Below, piece by piece: positions 29,146 through 38,608 of a stretch of 64,000 nt of DNA. Within the stretch, counting starts at the first letter, position 1. Each line of letters opens with the position of its first letter. The stretch is taken from NCBI RefSeq assembly GCF_009754945.1, contig NZ_WPIN01000008.1:360800-424799 (forward strand). The letters run 5' to 3'. Both the position numbers and the translations under genes were made by a program. The stretch comes from Spirosoma arboris (GTDB taxonomy: Bacteria > Bacteroidota > Bacteroidia > Cytophagales > Spirosomataceae). The notes under the pieces are model-generated. The model was not told the DNA's origin. It searched no databases and saw only the letters and a list, made by a program, of their open reading frames with translations.

Positions 29146-29351
29146 CGGCTTGTAAGTCAACTGACTCAAAAGTAACAGCCGAATTTTAGGAGTGTTCACC
29201 GGGTAGCCTCAATCGGTAATATTGGTAAGTAAAACCGGAATCTGTATAAGCGGCTGACCACAAAAACGCAGGACCTTTGTCCCATCAATTAGCCAAATCG
29301 CCTGTGGTCGAAGTCGTTTCTTCCCTGGGAGAGGTAAAAAATATAACACCG

Positions 29352-30269
29352 ATGATACGTGCAAAAAAATGGGCATTCCTCATAGTTATGGGTATTTTCC
29401 TGACGATCAGTGCACAAGCACAAACCGCGGCTGACAGCACAAAAAAGGTCGTTAAGAAGTACCAGGCCAAGGCGCCGAAAACGCAGCCCTTTGGAGCCAG
29501 TGCGTTTGCAGCCTCAAAACAAACCACAATCCGATGGCTGGGCTTTGCGGGCTTTTTTGTCAACTCCCGCGGGACTACGTTTATGGTTGACCCGTTGTTA
29601 GAAGGGTTTGATATGCCCGTCCTGATTGATTTTCCGATTGCGCCCAAAGATGTTCCCAGGCTGGATGCTGTATTGGTCACGCATGCAGATAATGATCACT
29701 TCAGCGTGCCGACCAATCAGGATCTGAAAGGCGTCACTCGCGTATACCACTCGACAGTCTATGTCGACTCACTAATGAAAAACTTAGGCTTACCATCTGC
29801 CGGACATAACATTGGTGATACATTCAAGTTTGGCCCCATACGAGTCAAATTAACGCCTGCAGATCACGCCTATCAAAATGCGTATCCGGGGATGAGTAAG
29901 CGACGTTTCAAGAATGAAGACGCCTGCGGCTTCTGGATCGAAACACCCGATGGCAATATCTGGGCACCAGGCGACTCCCGTCTAACACCGGGCCACCTGA
30001 CGATGCCTATACCGGATGCTATTTTCTTTGATTTTTCGGACAGCGAATGGCATTTCACGTTCGAGGGAGCAGTTAAAATCGCCAATGCCTATCCTAATAC
30101 CCCGCTGCTACTTTGCCATTGGGGCTCAGTTGATGCACCTGATTTTAATCCGTTCAACGGCGACCCCGAAAAGCTGGCGAAAGCGGTAGTTAATCCGGGA
30201 CGAATCAACGTGTTGGCACCAGGTGAACCGTTTACGCTCAATAAGCTGAAAAAATCGACAGCGAAGTAG
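29352..30269 (+). CDS. MBL-fold metallohydrolase (UlaG-like), exported
   Basis: Start taken at ATG 29352 because it opens a signal peptide (MIRAKKWAFLIVMGIFLTIS, cleaved near AQA); the TTG at 29277 would bury it. The mature protein carries the metallo-beta-lactamase pattern THADNDHF (motif HxDxDH), then ADHAY (further His), GDSRL and a final CHWGS. The layout resembles the UlaG/lactonase-like branch of the family. Periplasmic location is inferred. The target bond is unknown. Divergent from the AraC gene. Confidence 0.8.
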   Translation: MIRAKKWAFLIVMGIFLTISAQAQTAADSTKKVVKKYQAKAPKTQPFGASAFAASKQTTIRWLGFAGFFVNSRGTTFMVDPLLEGFDMPVLIDFPIAPKDVPRLDAVLVTHADNDHFSVPTNQDLKGVTRVYHSTVYVDSLMKNLGLPSAGHNIGDTFKFGPIRVKLTPADHAYQNAYPGMSKRRFKNEDACGFWIETPDGNIWAPGDSRLTPGHLTMPIPDAIFFDFSDSEWHFTFEGAVKIANAYPNTPLLLCHWGSVDAPDFNPFNGDPEKLAKAVVNPGRINVLAPGEPFTLNKLKKSTAK

Positions 30270-30372
30270 CATGAGTACGACTACCGGCAATCGGTTGAAA
30301 TTGGCGATGGTCAGTATTGTGTCTGCCCAAAAGAGTAAGTAGTGAATCTGGAGCTGTACTTAACTTCAAAAC

Positions 30373-31554
30373 ATGAAAAAATTGCCTTTATTGATTTTAC
30401 TGATTGGACTTACGATACGTTCAATGAATGCCCAGCAGGCGCTTACTAGAGAGCCTCAACTTATTTCGCCTGAAATCCATAAAGATAAGTCGGTTACGTT
30501 CAGACTGAATGCCCCGAAAGCATCTACAGTTACAATTACTGGGGGCTGGATGAACAGTGTCGGCGTTACGCGTCCTTCCGCCGAAATGAAAAGAGGGGAG
30601 GATGGCATTTGGACGTACACAACGGACGTTTTGTCGCCTGAATTTTACTCCTATTCGTATGTCGTGGATGGTATGAAAACCGTTGATCCTGCTAATGCGT
30701 ATGTCATCCGTGATGTTGCCAATGTATCGAATGCCTTCATTATTGATGGTGGGTATGCCGATCTTTACAAAGTGACTGAAGTGCCTCATGGAACGGTTAG
30801 CCGTCGCTGGTATAGCTCTCCCGGAAATAATAAGGTTCGTCGGGTTACTATTTATACACCTCCAGGATATGAAAACAGCAAAGCCAACTTCCCTGTACTG
30901 TATTTATTGCACGGCATTGGGGGGGATGAGGAAGCCTGGATGGGTTTAGGTAGAGCTTCCCAAATTCTGGATAACCTGATTGCGCAGGGTAAAACCAAAC
31001 CCATGATTCTGGTCATGACCAATGGCAATGTCTCCCAGGAAGCCGCACCCGGCGAAGGAAGTGAAGGGTTTACAAAGCCAAGTTTTATGCTTCCTCAAAC
31101 GATGGATGGGAAATTTGAAGAAACCTTTGGGTATATACTGAAATTCGTTGAAGGCAATTATCGGGTAAAGGCCACAAAAGAGAGTCGTGCCATTGCCGGT
31201 TTATCTATGGGTGGTTATCATACATGTTACATCTCCCAAAACTATCCCAACACGTTTGATTACATGGGACTATTTTCACCTGCCCTGAACAATAAACCCG
31301 AAGATCACTCTGAATCACCAGCTTATCAAAACCTGAAGGAGAAGCTGGTGATTCAGAAGCGCAATGGCTATAAATTGTACTGGATAGCCGTCGGGAAGAG
31401 TGATTTTCCTATCTTATTAAGTGGCATCCAGGACTTCCGAAATCAACTGGATGGCATTGGTATGAAATATGATTTTTTAGAAACGGATGGTAGCCATACC
31501 TGGGCAAACTGGCGCAAGTATTTGACGGAATTTTCTCAGAAAATCTTCAAATAG
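30373..31554 (+). CDS. CE1-type esterase with N-terminal E-set domain
   Basis: A 393-residue protein with signal peptide MKKLPLLILLIGLTIRSMNA. Residues ~30-125 form the esterase N-terminal E-set (CBM48-like) domain: VTFRLNAPKASTVTITGGW and FYSYSYVVDGMKTVDP. The alpha/beta hydrolase follows, with VLYLLHGIGGDEEAW (oxyanion region), the nucleophile Ser in AGLSMGGYH, and the catalytic His in DGSHTWANWR. These features match feruloyl/acetyl-xylan esterases of CE1, which remove ester groups from plant polysaccharides. Periplasmic or secreted. Confidence 0.87.
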   Translation: MKKLPLLILLIGLTIRSMNAQQALTREPQLISPEIHKDKSVTFRLNAPKASTVTITGGWMNSVGVTRPSAEMKRGEDGIWTYTTDVLSPEFYSYSYVVDGMKTVDPANAYVIRDVANVSNAFIIDGGYADLYKVTEVPHGTVSRRWYSSPGNNKVRRVTIYTPPGYENSKANFPVLYLLHGIGGDEEAWMGLGRASQILDNLIAQGKTKPMILVMTNGNVSQEAAPGEGSEGFTKPSFMLPQTMDGKFEETFGYILKFVEGNYRVKATKESRAIAGLSMGGYHTCYISQNYPNTFDYMGLFSPALNNKPEDHSESPAYQNLKEKLVIQKRNGYKLYWIAVGKSDFPILLSGIQDFRNQLDGIGMKYDFLETDGSHTWANWRKYLTEFSQKIFK

Positions 31555-31717
31555 AAAGTCAAACCAACTCCCTTTCACGTATCCCCTTATACGTAATTCG
31601 CCCTTTATTAGAACAATAAATGACGGATTTATTATTGGGAACATCTCATATAGAGTGTCGAACTTTGTGAATAGTCATCAGATGGGGCATACTGAATGCG
31701 GGCTCAGCCGAAATCGA

Positions 31718-32275
31718 TCAGTCCAATACCCGTTGGGCACAGAGACTTTGCACTTTCTCCCGACTCCGCTTGAGCCGCATTTTGACCGCACTTGGCTTGA
31801 TATCGTACAACTGAGCAATCTCCTCGATACTCATGCCATCCTCGTATTTCAATCGGAGTAAGTTCTGCTCTTTGGCTGAGAGTGTTTCCATGGCCTGCTG
31901 AACCACCTGAAGTGTATCTTCGTGCAACTGAGCTTCTGGTAAGTCAGATTGATCATGGCCAATGCCATCTTCCTCCCAAGTCGTTGTTGGTAATCGTTTA
32001 GCTAACCGAAGCTGATCAGCGCAGTAATTGTAAGCAATCGAATAGAGCCAGGTAGAGAAGCTGGAACGATTTTGAAACGAATCGAACTTTTCGAATACTT
32101 TGAGAAAGATATCTTGCGTATAGTCCTGAGCCGTGTCCTCGTCTTTGGTCATGCTCAGGCATTTTCGATAAACTTTGTCTACGTATTGTTTGTAAAGACT
32201 CTCAAAGGTATCGACTGGTGGTTTGTCATATAGCCGCTGCTGGAGCTGGCTGCTTGTTAGCAGAGTTCGTTTCAT
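31718..32275 (-). CDS. RNA polymerase ECF-type sigma factor
   Basis: A 185-residue sigma-70 family protein. Region 2 runs from LYKQYVDKVYRKCLSMTKD through AQDYTQDIFLKVFEKFDSF to the STWLYSIAYNYCADQLR segment. Region 4 has LSAKEQNLLRLKYEDGMSIE and the recognition helix IKPSAVKMRLKRSREK. There is no region 3, so it is an ECF type. No anti-sigma gene is adjacent. The next leftward gene is absent and the upstream region (32276-32664) is long and very AT-rich, so control may act there. Confidence 0.9.
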   Translation of the reverse strand: MKRTLLTSSQLQQRLYDKPPVDTFESLYKQYVDKVYRKCLSMTKDEDTAQDYTQDIFLKVFEKFDSFQNRSSFSTWLYSIAYNYCADQLRLAKRLPTTTWEEDGIGHDQSDLPEAQLHEDTLQVVQQAMETLSAKEQNLLRLKYEDGMSIEEIAQLYDIKPSAVKMRLKRSREKVQSLCAQRVLD

Positions 32276-32664
32276 TATAGTTACATTATACAGGCTAGGT
32301 ACTGGTTACGGTTACAAATTTAAGATAGATGTATAAGAATTACTATATTGGTTAAACTAAAATTTGTTAAAACATTTAATGTATCTACTTTTAATGTGTG
32401 TGAATGTAATTTATTTAACATATAATTTGTATTTATTGGTAAAATAGGCGGATTTAGGTCAGTTTTTGGCGCTAACCACACAATTGGGTTAATGTAGGTA
32501 TTATACTAAATTTACTGAACGGTAGTGATTTTAGGGCTAATAATAAAATAATTTAGGAATTATGGCGCCTTTATAGTGAAAATAATAGTTACTTTATGGT
32601 TATTTATGTTAACTATAGCGATACAATAAATAGGAATTTTCTGGTAAATAGTCGGTATCGTTTT
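32276..32664. other. AT-rich intergenic region, no gene seen
   Basis: 389 bases of very low G+C between the Wzi stop and the sigma-factor start, both leftward. I find no coding frame, strong hairpin or tandem repeat. It should contain the sigma-factor promoter and leader. Confidence 0.4.
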
Positions 32665-34191
32665 CTATCGTTTTGCAGTTGATGTTGACCACTCTTTCCG
32701 AATACCAATATAAAACCCAGCCGCAGTAGGATAAAGGCCGCCTTCATCTAAAGCAAATGATGAGGTTGCCTGTAAGCCTTGCAGCCAGATCAACGGAGCA
32801 GCTACGGTCAGTATGCCCGAGAACTGATAAATTGGTTGAGGGTAGGGAATTGTATAGGTTCCTAAGTTTCGACTATAAGATAATTTACTTTGAATGGTTA
32901 CAGGGCCTGACAACCAGCGATGAGTACGGGGAAAAAGATTGCCCATAATACCCAGATGCCACACCTGCACCCGATTGTCGCTGGTAAAGGTTCCGTACGG
33001 AAGCGCATTATTGGGGCCTAAAGCGGGTGGAATAAAAGGGGTACCAATTCCCAAACCCTGATAAGACCAGCCATCGCGAAATTGGGCGTGATTAAAGTAA
33101 TCAACCCGGCCTCTATGTTGGGGATCATTAATAATAAACTCATCTCCCCCCTGATTGGCCGTATTTAGGTATTCAATCAATACTTGCTGGATAACTGCCT
33201 TAGGATTTCTGGACCGGATACGTAAACCGTTCAATCCATCAGCCAGACTCGTTCCGTAGAACAATGCGCCAGTTTCATAGGGATTCTGCCGGTAGAGATA
33301 ATAGGTGAGGGAATTGGTAGCCAACTCCAGAGCAATATCAACCGAACCTAAGTGGTTGCCGACTCGGTTAGTCAGGTCAAAATCTGTATAGGCGGCCGCA
33401 TTCGTGATGCCTGAATCGGAGGATCGAAGCCCACTCACTAGACTCAGATAGTCCTTAAAACTCGATGGTAATTGCTCGCTTGTGATCAAGCCTATTTTTA
33501 GTAAATCAGGACTTTCTCCGCCCCACACAACCTGATGATTTAGACCCCCATAGGCCTTGAAACGGCTTGCTGGTTTCCCTAATCGAATATAAAAGGACTT
33601 TTGATGCAGCAGGGTGTGTTGTACAAACCGCCCACCCAGCCAACCGTGGGCGAAACTTCCCTTAATGGCGACAAAGTTTTTGGTAAAACCAAGTGGTTTA
33701 AATGATCGAATTTCGAGCTGTACTTTGGGGACAGGCAAGGCATTCCCCGACCAGGCATACGAGCCTGTTGAGAGCGTCGAATCCGCTAATCCAAATAATT
33801 CCCTCCGACGACCGGCATAAAACTCTACTGTTCCATAGCGTATTTTGACGTATGCTTCGGGTAGAATAAGTTGATTGGCGACTCCACCATTAGCAACCAC
33901 TTCTGTGCCATAGCCCCAATCGAATCGCCGACGGCTGCCTGCTTTTTCATTGGTCTTAAAAGATCGGTAATCTGAGTAAGCGCCCAACCTAATCGTACCA
34001 ATCGAACCTTTCAGGGGAACAATCCCATACTGATTGGTTCGTAGCCAAAACGGTACCGATGTTTGGCTGGTGATATAACTGCCCAGTTCAGCCCGAAAAA
34101 AAGTGCTCCTCAGTGAGTCAGTACGTTGCGCCAAACAACCCGATATCCCCAGGCAGTATCCTAAAAAACACAATCGGTAATGCTGGGTCAT
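32665..34191 (-). CDS. Capsule assembly Wzi family outer-membrane protein (copy 2)
   Basis: A 508-residue paralogue of the 9767-11239 product: the same blocks occur (FWLRTNQYGIVP, GRRRELFGLADSTLSTGSYAWSGNALPVPKVQ, GGLNHQVVWGG). The N-terminal ~20 residues are a signal peptide with a Cys (GCLAQ), possibly a lipobox-like site. It should be an outer-membrane barrel with a role in surface polysaccharide attachment by family analogy. Divergence between the copies is substantial, so the duplication is old. A hairpin at 34212-34241 separates it from the efflux operon. Confidence 0.82.
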   Translation of the reverse strand: MTQHYRLCFLGYCLGISGCLAQRTDSLRSTFFRAELGSYITSQTSVPFWLRTNQYGIVPLKGSIGTIRLGAYSDYRSFKTNEKAGSRRRFDWGYGTEVVANGGVANQLILPEAYVKIRYGTVEFYAGRRRELFGLADSTLSTGSYAWSGNALPVPKVQLEIRSFKPLGFTKNFVAIKGSFAHGWLGGRFVQHTLLHQKSFYIRLGKPASRFKAYGGLNHQVVWGGESPDLLKIGLITSEQLPSSFKDYLSLVSGLRSSDSGITNAAAYTDFDLTNRVGNHLGSVDIALELATNSLTYYLYRQNPYETGALFYGTSLADGLNGLRIRSRNPKAVIQQVLIEYLNTANQGGDEFIINDPQHRGRVDYFNHAQFRDGWSYQGLGIGTPFIPPALGPNNALPYGTFTSDNRVQVWHLGIMGNLFPRTHRWLSGPVTIQSKLSYSRNLGTYTIPYPQPIYQFSGILTVAAPLIWLQGLQATSSFALDEGGLYPTAAGFYIGIRKEWSTSTAKR

Positions 34192-34211
34192 GTATTCGGT
34201 ATTTATGTTTT

Positions 34212-34241
34212 GTGGTATCAGACACTCATGTCTGATACCAC
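34212..34241. terminator. 13-bp hairpin downstream of the efflux operon
   Basis: Arms GTGGTATCAGACA (34212-34224) and TGTCTGATACCAC (34229-34241) with a 4-base loop, 22 bases after the stop of the leftward efflux pump gene. It likely terminates that operon. Confidence 0.65.
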
Positions 34242-34262
34242 TATACTGTTAGAACATCATTG

Positions 34263-37200
34263 TCAATCCAAATCGCTAAACCGGTGCACATGGTGCCGGT
34301 TAAAGAGCCGATAAATGATAGGAAAGATCAGTAAAGTTAATACCGTTGCGGTAATCAATCCCCCAATAACGACGATGGCCAGCGGCTTTTGGGTTTCAGA
34401 ACCAATACCGGTCGAGACGGCAGCGGGTAGCAGACCAATAGCTGCCATGAGCGCCGTCATGACTACGGGCCGAATGCGGGATCGGACGCCCTCCCGAATA
34501 GCTTCATCGAGGGGCATTCGATCGTTACGATTCTGATTAAAGACTGAAATCAGGATGACCCCATTCTGAACACAGATACCGAACAGCGCAATAAAGCCCA
34601 CACCTGCCGAAATTCCAAAGTTCATCCCCGTTATATGCAGGGCCAGAATACCGCCGATGAGTGCAAAGGGCACATTGAACAGAACCAGGCCAGCGTCTTT
34701 GGCATTACCGAATGTGATAAACAGAATGACGAAAATAGCAGCAATACTGATCGGTACGACCTGACCAAGTCGCCCGGTGGCACGAACCTGATTCTCAAAT
34801 TCGCCAACCCATTCTACCGAGTACCCTTTGGCGGTCTGGAGTTTCTGCTGGACCCGTTGCTGCGCTTCAGCAATAGTACCGCCCAGATCACGGCCACGTA
34901 CCGAGAATTTTACCCCAATGAAGCGTTTGTTGAGATCGCGATAAATGAACGCTGGGCCTGTGATTTTTCGGATGGTAGCAATTTCTTTCAGGGGAATTTT
35001 GCCGCCACTCATCGTTGGCACCATTAACCGCATAATATCATCTTCACTTTTACGATACTGGGGCAGAAAGCGAACCCGAATGTCGAACTTGCGTTCTCCT
35101 TCGTACAGAATGGACGCCGTTTTGCCCCCAATCGCCATTTCGATGACAGCCTGAGCGTCGGAAGTGGACACGCCGTAAAGGGCCATTTTATGATCGTGAA
35201 GCAGCACGCTCATTTCCGGTTGTCCCACATTTCGGATGATACCCAGATCCTTAATGCCCTCAACGTCCCGAACTGCATCCATAGCCTGATTGGCATATTT
35301 TTCCAGTTCGTAAACGTCTGGCCCGAAAATCTTGATTCCGTTGCTGGCTTTGTAGCCGGCTACGGCCTCGGCCACGTTGTCGATAATTGGCTGTGAGTAA
35401 TTGTATAAAACACCAGCGTAGTTCTTCAACTTGCCGTCCATTTCATCGGTCAATTGCTCAACAGAAATTTTTCTCGACCATTCTTCTTTAGGCTTCAAAT
35501 CGACCTGAAACTGACAGAAATAGAAGCCATTCGGGTCGGTTCCATCGTTGGAACGCCCAACTTGTGAGAGCACCTGCTTTACTTCGGGAAACGTATTCAG
35601 ATCCTTACGAATCGTTTGAGCCATATCGACACTTTCGGGTAGCGACATGCTCATGGGTAATTCGGCGGTTACCCACAGTGCTCCTTCGTTAAGCTGAGGC
35701 AGAAACTCAGTGCCCAGCATCGTAGATGAGAAAAAGGTTGCCACCATAAAGCCAATTGCCGCAACCAGACTAAGTCGGCGGTGGCGAAAGCACCAGCCAA
35801 AACCAGCCATTACGATCCAGTTGAAAAAATTGACGATGGGATTATTTTTCTCCCGGACGTTTTTCCGAAGGAGCATCGAGCATAGTACCGGTACGAGTGT
35901 GAGGGTGAATAATAAGGCACCCAGTAAGGCAAAGCCCAATGTCCAGGCCAGAGGCGAGAACATCTTACCTTCTACTTTCTCAAAGGAGAAAATGGGCAGT
36001 AAGGCCGTGATAATGATCAGTTTGGAGAAGAAGACCGCTTTGCCCAAGTCGCCACCTGTTTTTCGAATCAATCCGAGTTTGGCCATTTTGTTATAGCGTT
36101 CCATGCCAACTCGGTGAGCCAGATGATCCAGTGAGACGAAAATACCCTCAACCATGACTACAGCTCCGTCGATAATGATACCAAAATCGACCGCGCCCAT
36201 CGACAGCAGATTGGCCGACATGCCGCGTAGTTTCAAACACATGAACGCAAACAACAACGCCAGCGGAATAATAATCGAAACGATCAACGTGGTGCGCCAG
36301 TCGGCCATAAACAGGAACACAATGACTGTTACCAGAACAATACCTTCGGTGAGGTTGTGGAGTACAGTATGTGTACAAAACTCGATGAGGTTGTCGCGGT
36401 CATAGAAGGTCACCATCTTCACATCGGATGGGAGTACCTGTGTGTTTAGCTCCTCAATTTTAGCCTTTACCCGGCCTAGAATTTCGCTGGGATTTTCGCC
36501 CTTCCGCATCACAATAATGCCCTCTACAACGTCATCGTTGGTATCCAGACCGACCTGTCCTACGCGCGGTAAATTCGATTCAGCAACTTCTGCTACGTTT
36601 TTAACCAGCACCGGATTGCCGCCAACTTCCTCGATCAGAATATTTTCGATATCCTGAATAGAAGTCAACAGGCCAATTCCCCGAACCACATAGGCCTGGG
36701 CGTTATGTTCGATGACATCGCCCCCCACATTGATGTTGCTGCGGGTTACGGCCTGGTATACTTCCAGCGGAGTAATGTCGTATTTGGTCAGTTGGGTCGG
36801 ATTAACGCGTAATTCGTAGATCTTATCGCGACCACCAAACGCGACAATATCAGCGACGCCTGGCACGCTCCGTAACTGCCGATCAACGACCCAGTTTTGC
36901 AGTGTGAGAAGTTCACGGCTATCGCGATTTTTGCTTTCGAGCGTATAGCGAAAGATTTCTCCGGTCGGGCCATAGGGCGGCTGGATTTCAGGTTCAACTC
37001 CGTCGGGCAATGCTACATTGCGCAATAAGTTATTCACCTGCTGGCGGGCAAAAAAATCATCGACCCCATCGTCGAAGATGATTTTCATGACCGATAGGCC
37101 GAACATGGTTGTGGAGCGGACATTGCTTTTCCGTTGAACAGAGTTCATGGCCACCTCAATCGGTACCGTCACGAAACGTTCAACTTCTTCTGCGGAGCGG

Positions 37201-37373
37201 CCATTCCACTCCGTCACGACAATAATCTGGGTATTGGTTACGTCTGGAAAAGCTTCCAGCGGGGTATGTAAATAGCTGAATATACCAGCGATAATCAGCC
37301 CTAAGGTCATGAAGAAAATAAAGAAGCGATTCTTCAGCGAAAAGCCGACCAGGCTACGGATGAATTTGTTCAT
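34263..37373 (-). CDS. CzcA/CusA-type heavy-metal RND efflux pump
   Basis: Start taken at ATG 37373 (MNKFIRSLVGFSLKNR); a GTG four codons upstream is less likely. About 1036 residues in the HME-RND layout: 12 transmembrane helices and two large periplasmic loops. Helix 4 carries the signature AVDFGIIIDGAVVMVEG, with the proton-relay acidic residues of metal-exporting RND pumps. Other motifs are DVTNTQIIVVTEWNGRSAEEVERFVT at the N-terminus and GFIALFGICVQNGVILIS near the C-terminus. It exports cations (Cu, Ag, Zn, Co or Cd; not resolved) from the periplasm. It is the last gene of a leftward CBA operon with adaptor and TolC-like genes. Confidence 0.92.
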   Translation of the reverse strand: MNKFIRSLVGFSLKNRFFIFFMTLGLIIAGIFSYLHTPLEAFPDVTNTQIIVVTEWNGRSAEEVERFVTVPIEVAMNSVQRKSNVRSTTMFGLSVMKIIFDDGVDDFFARQQVNNLLRNVALPDGVEPEIQPPYGPTGEIFRYTLESKNRDSRELLTLQNWVVDRQLRSVPGVADIVAFGGRDKIYELRVNPTQLTKYDITPLEVYQAVTRSNINVGGDVIEHNAQAYVVRGIGLLTSIQDIENILIEEVGGNPVLVKNVAEVAESNLPRVGQVGLDTNDDVVEGIIVMRKGENPSEILGRVKAKIEELNTQVLPSDVKMVTFYDRDNLIEFCTHTVLHNLTEGIVLVTVIVFLFMADWRTTLIVSIIIPLALLFAFMCLKLRGMSANLLSMGAVDFGIIIDGAVVMVEGIFVSLDHLAHRVGMERYNKMAKLGLIRKTGGDLGKAVFFSKLIIITALLPIFSFEKVEGKMFSPLAWTLGFALLGALLFTLTLVPVLCSMLLRKNVREKNNPIVNFFNWIVMAGFGWCFRHRRLSLVAAIGFMVATFFSSTMLGTEFLPQLNEGALWVTAELPMSMSLPESVDMAQTIRKDLNTFPEVKQVLSQVGRSNDGTDPNGFYFCQFQVDLKPKEEWSRKISVEQLTDEMDGKLKNYAGVLYNYSQPIIDNVAEAVAGYKASNGIKIFGPDVYELEKYANQAMDAVRDVEGIKDLGIIRNVGQPEMSVLLHDHKMALYGVSTSDAQAVIEMAIGGKTASILYEGERKFDIRVRFLPQYRKSEDDIMRLMVPTMSGGKIPLKEIATIRKITGPAFIYRDLNKRFIGVKFSVRGRDLGGTIAEAQQRVQQKLQTAKGYSVEWVGEFENQVRATGRLGQVVPISIAAIFVILFITFGNAKDAGLVLFNVPFALIGGILALHITGMNFGISAGVGFIALFGICVQNGVILISVFNQNRNDRMPLDEAIREGVRSRIRPVVMTALMAAIGLLPAAVSTGIGSETQKPLAIVVIGGLITATVLTLLIFPIIYRLFNRHHVHRFSDLD

Positions 37374-37441
37374 GGAGAGGGGCACGGGGCAGGGAGCTCG
37401 GAGCAGGGCGAAAACCGAGCTCCGAGCTCTCTGCTCCTCGC
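37374..37441. repeat. GC-rich spacer with REP-like inverted repeat
   Basis: This spacer between the adaptor stop and the pump start is unusually GC-rich and repetitive. GGAGCTCGG (37393-37401) pairs with CCGAGCTCC (37415-37423), and GAGCTC and GCTCC units recur on both sides. The pattern is unlike any other spacer in the window and resembles a small interspersed palindromic repeat. Confidence 0.45.
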
Positions 37442-38521
37442 TTAATTATTAAGTGCGTTGTAGACCAGCAACTGATTTTTGGAAATGACTTTTTCGCCTG
37501 GTTTAATGCCTTGCTTGATGTAGGCCCTGTCGCCGAGTGATTTGAGGACATCCACTTCGCGGGTTTCAATATCGGAGCGGCTTCGGAAGACCAAAACGTA
37601 CTGCTTGGAGCGGTCGAAGATGACGGCATCAGACGGCACTGTGGCCAGTTTGCCTCCGTCTTCATAGCGTAGAGTTACGGTCGCATGCATCTCCGGACGA
37701 AGTTTCATGCCCTGATTGTTGAGCCGAATCCGAACGGTCATCGCCTTGGTATTAGGGTCCAGAACGGTATAGATCTTGTCGACCTGTCCCTTGAAATTCT
37801 CATCAGGATAACTCAGCGTTTGTACGCTGGCTTCCATGCCTGTATACACCTGCCGAATGTCGCTTTCATTGACATTGGCTAATACCCAAACCTGGCTAAT
37901 CTGACCGATTGTGAATAGATTATCTGCGTTATCGGAGCGGAGCTGCATGTCGCGATTGACATTCTTTTCGATGACGTATCCGTCAATAGGCGCTTTTACG
38001 GTATACATCGACGCTTTCCCGATACCATAAATCCGCGACACTTCTTTAACTCGATTGGCTTCTGCCTGCGCCTTTTCTACTTCTTTCTGAGCGGCTACTA
38101 CTTCGCGCTGGGAGGTAAGTTTGGTTTCAAACAAGTCCTGGGCAACCCGAAGGTTCTTTTCGGCCACTAATAAATCTGACTGCGCCTGAATCGACTGACG
38201 TTCCAGATCGGCAACCTCTCCAGATCGGATAGAGGCCAGCGTTTGCCCTTTATGGACGTAATCGCCTAACTCTACATTTACACCTTCTACGTTTCCACCC
38301 ACCAATGGAAACACTTTAATAACCCGATTTTCGTCGGCAACAACCTTGCCCACCAGGGTTAATTCACTTCGAACAGGTTGCGTTATGGCGCTATCTATCC
38401 GAATACGATGCATCATTGTATCGGAGAGCATAAAGGCTCCGGCTACTTCAGGCGTCGGTTTCGGACCGCATGAACTAACAATGGTCAGGCTACCGAGTAA
38501 CAAAAAAACGTTGATTCTCAT
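37442..38521 (-). CDS. RND efflux periplasmic adaptor (CzcB/CusB-like)
   Basis: A 359-residue membrane-fusion protein. MRINVFLLLGSLTIVSSC is a lipoprotein signal with Cys18. The lipoyl-like half motif VEGVNVELGDYVHKGQTLA is followed by a long coiled-coil hairpin (residues ~108-165, LERQSIQAQSDLLVAEKNL...), the second lipoyl half (MYTVKAPIDGYVIEKNV) and beta-barrel domains. No metal-binding His-rich extension is seen. It bridges the pump and the outer-membrane channel. The gene lies between the TolC-like gene and the pump in the same leftward operon. Confidence 0.9.
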   Translation of the reverse strand: MRINVFLLLGSLTIVSSCGPKPTPEVAGAFMLSDTMMHRIRIDSAITQPVRSELTLVGKVVADENRVIKVFPLVGGNVEGVNVELGDYVHKGQTLASIRSGEVADLERQSIQAQSDLLVAEKNLRVAQDLFETKLTSQREVVAAQKEVEKAQAEANRVKEVSRIYGIGKASMYTVKAPIDGYVIEKNVNRDMQLRSDNADNLFTIGQISQVWVLANVNESDIRQVYTGMEASVQTLSYPDENFKGQVDKIYTVLDPNTKAMTVRIRLNNQGMKLRPEMHATVTLRYEDGGKLATVPSDAVIFDRSKQYVLVFRSRSDIETREVDVLKSLGDRAYIKQGIKPGEKVISKNQLLVYNALNN

Positions 38522-38608
38522 AATTGTTTTATTGAACCGGACAGCTTATCCGGCAGTATGAAGGATAGCACGTTGCTGATGATTGGCTAGTTGAGCAGAC
38601 GCCCAGCT

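Noticed and set aside
35710..36657. Plus-strand frames opposite the efflux pump gene
   Set aside because: They mirror the codon pattern of the pump gene on the other strand and have no independent motifs.
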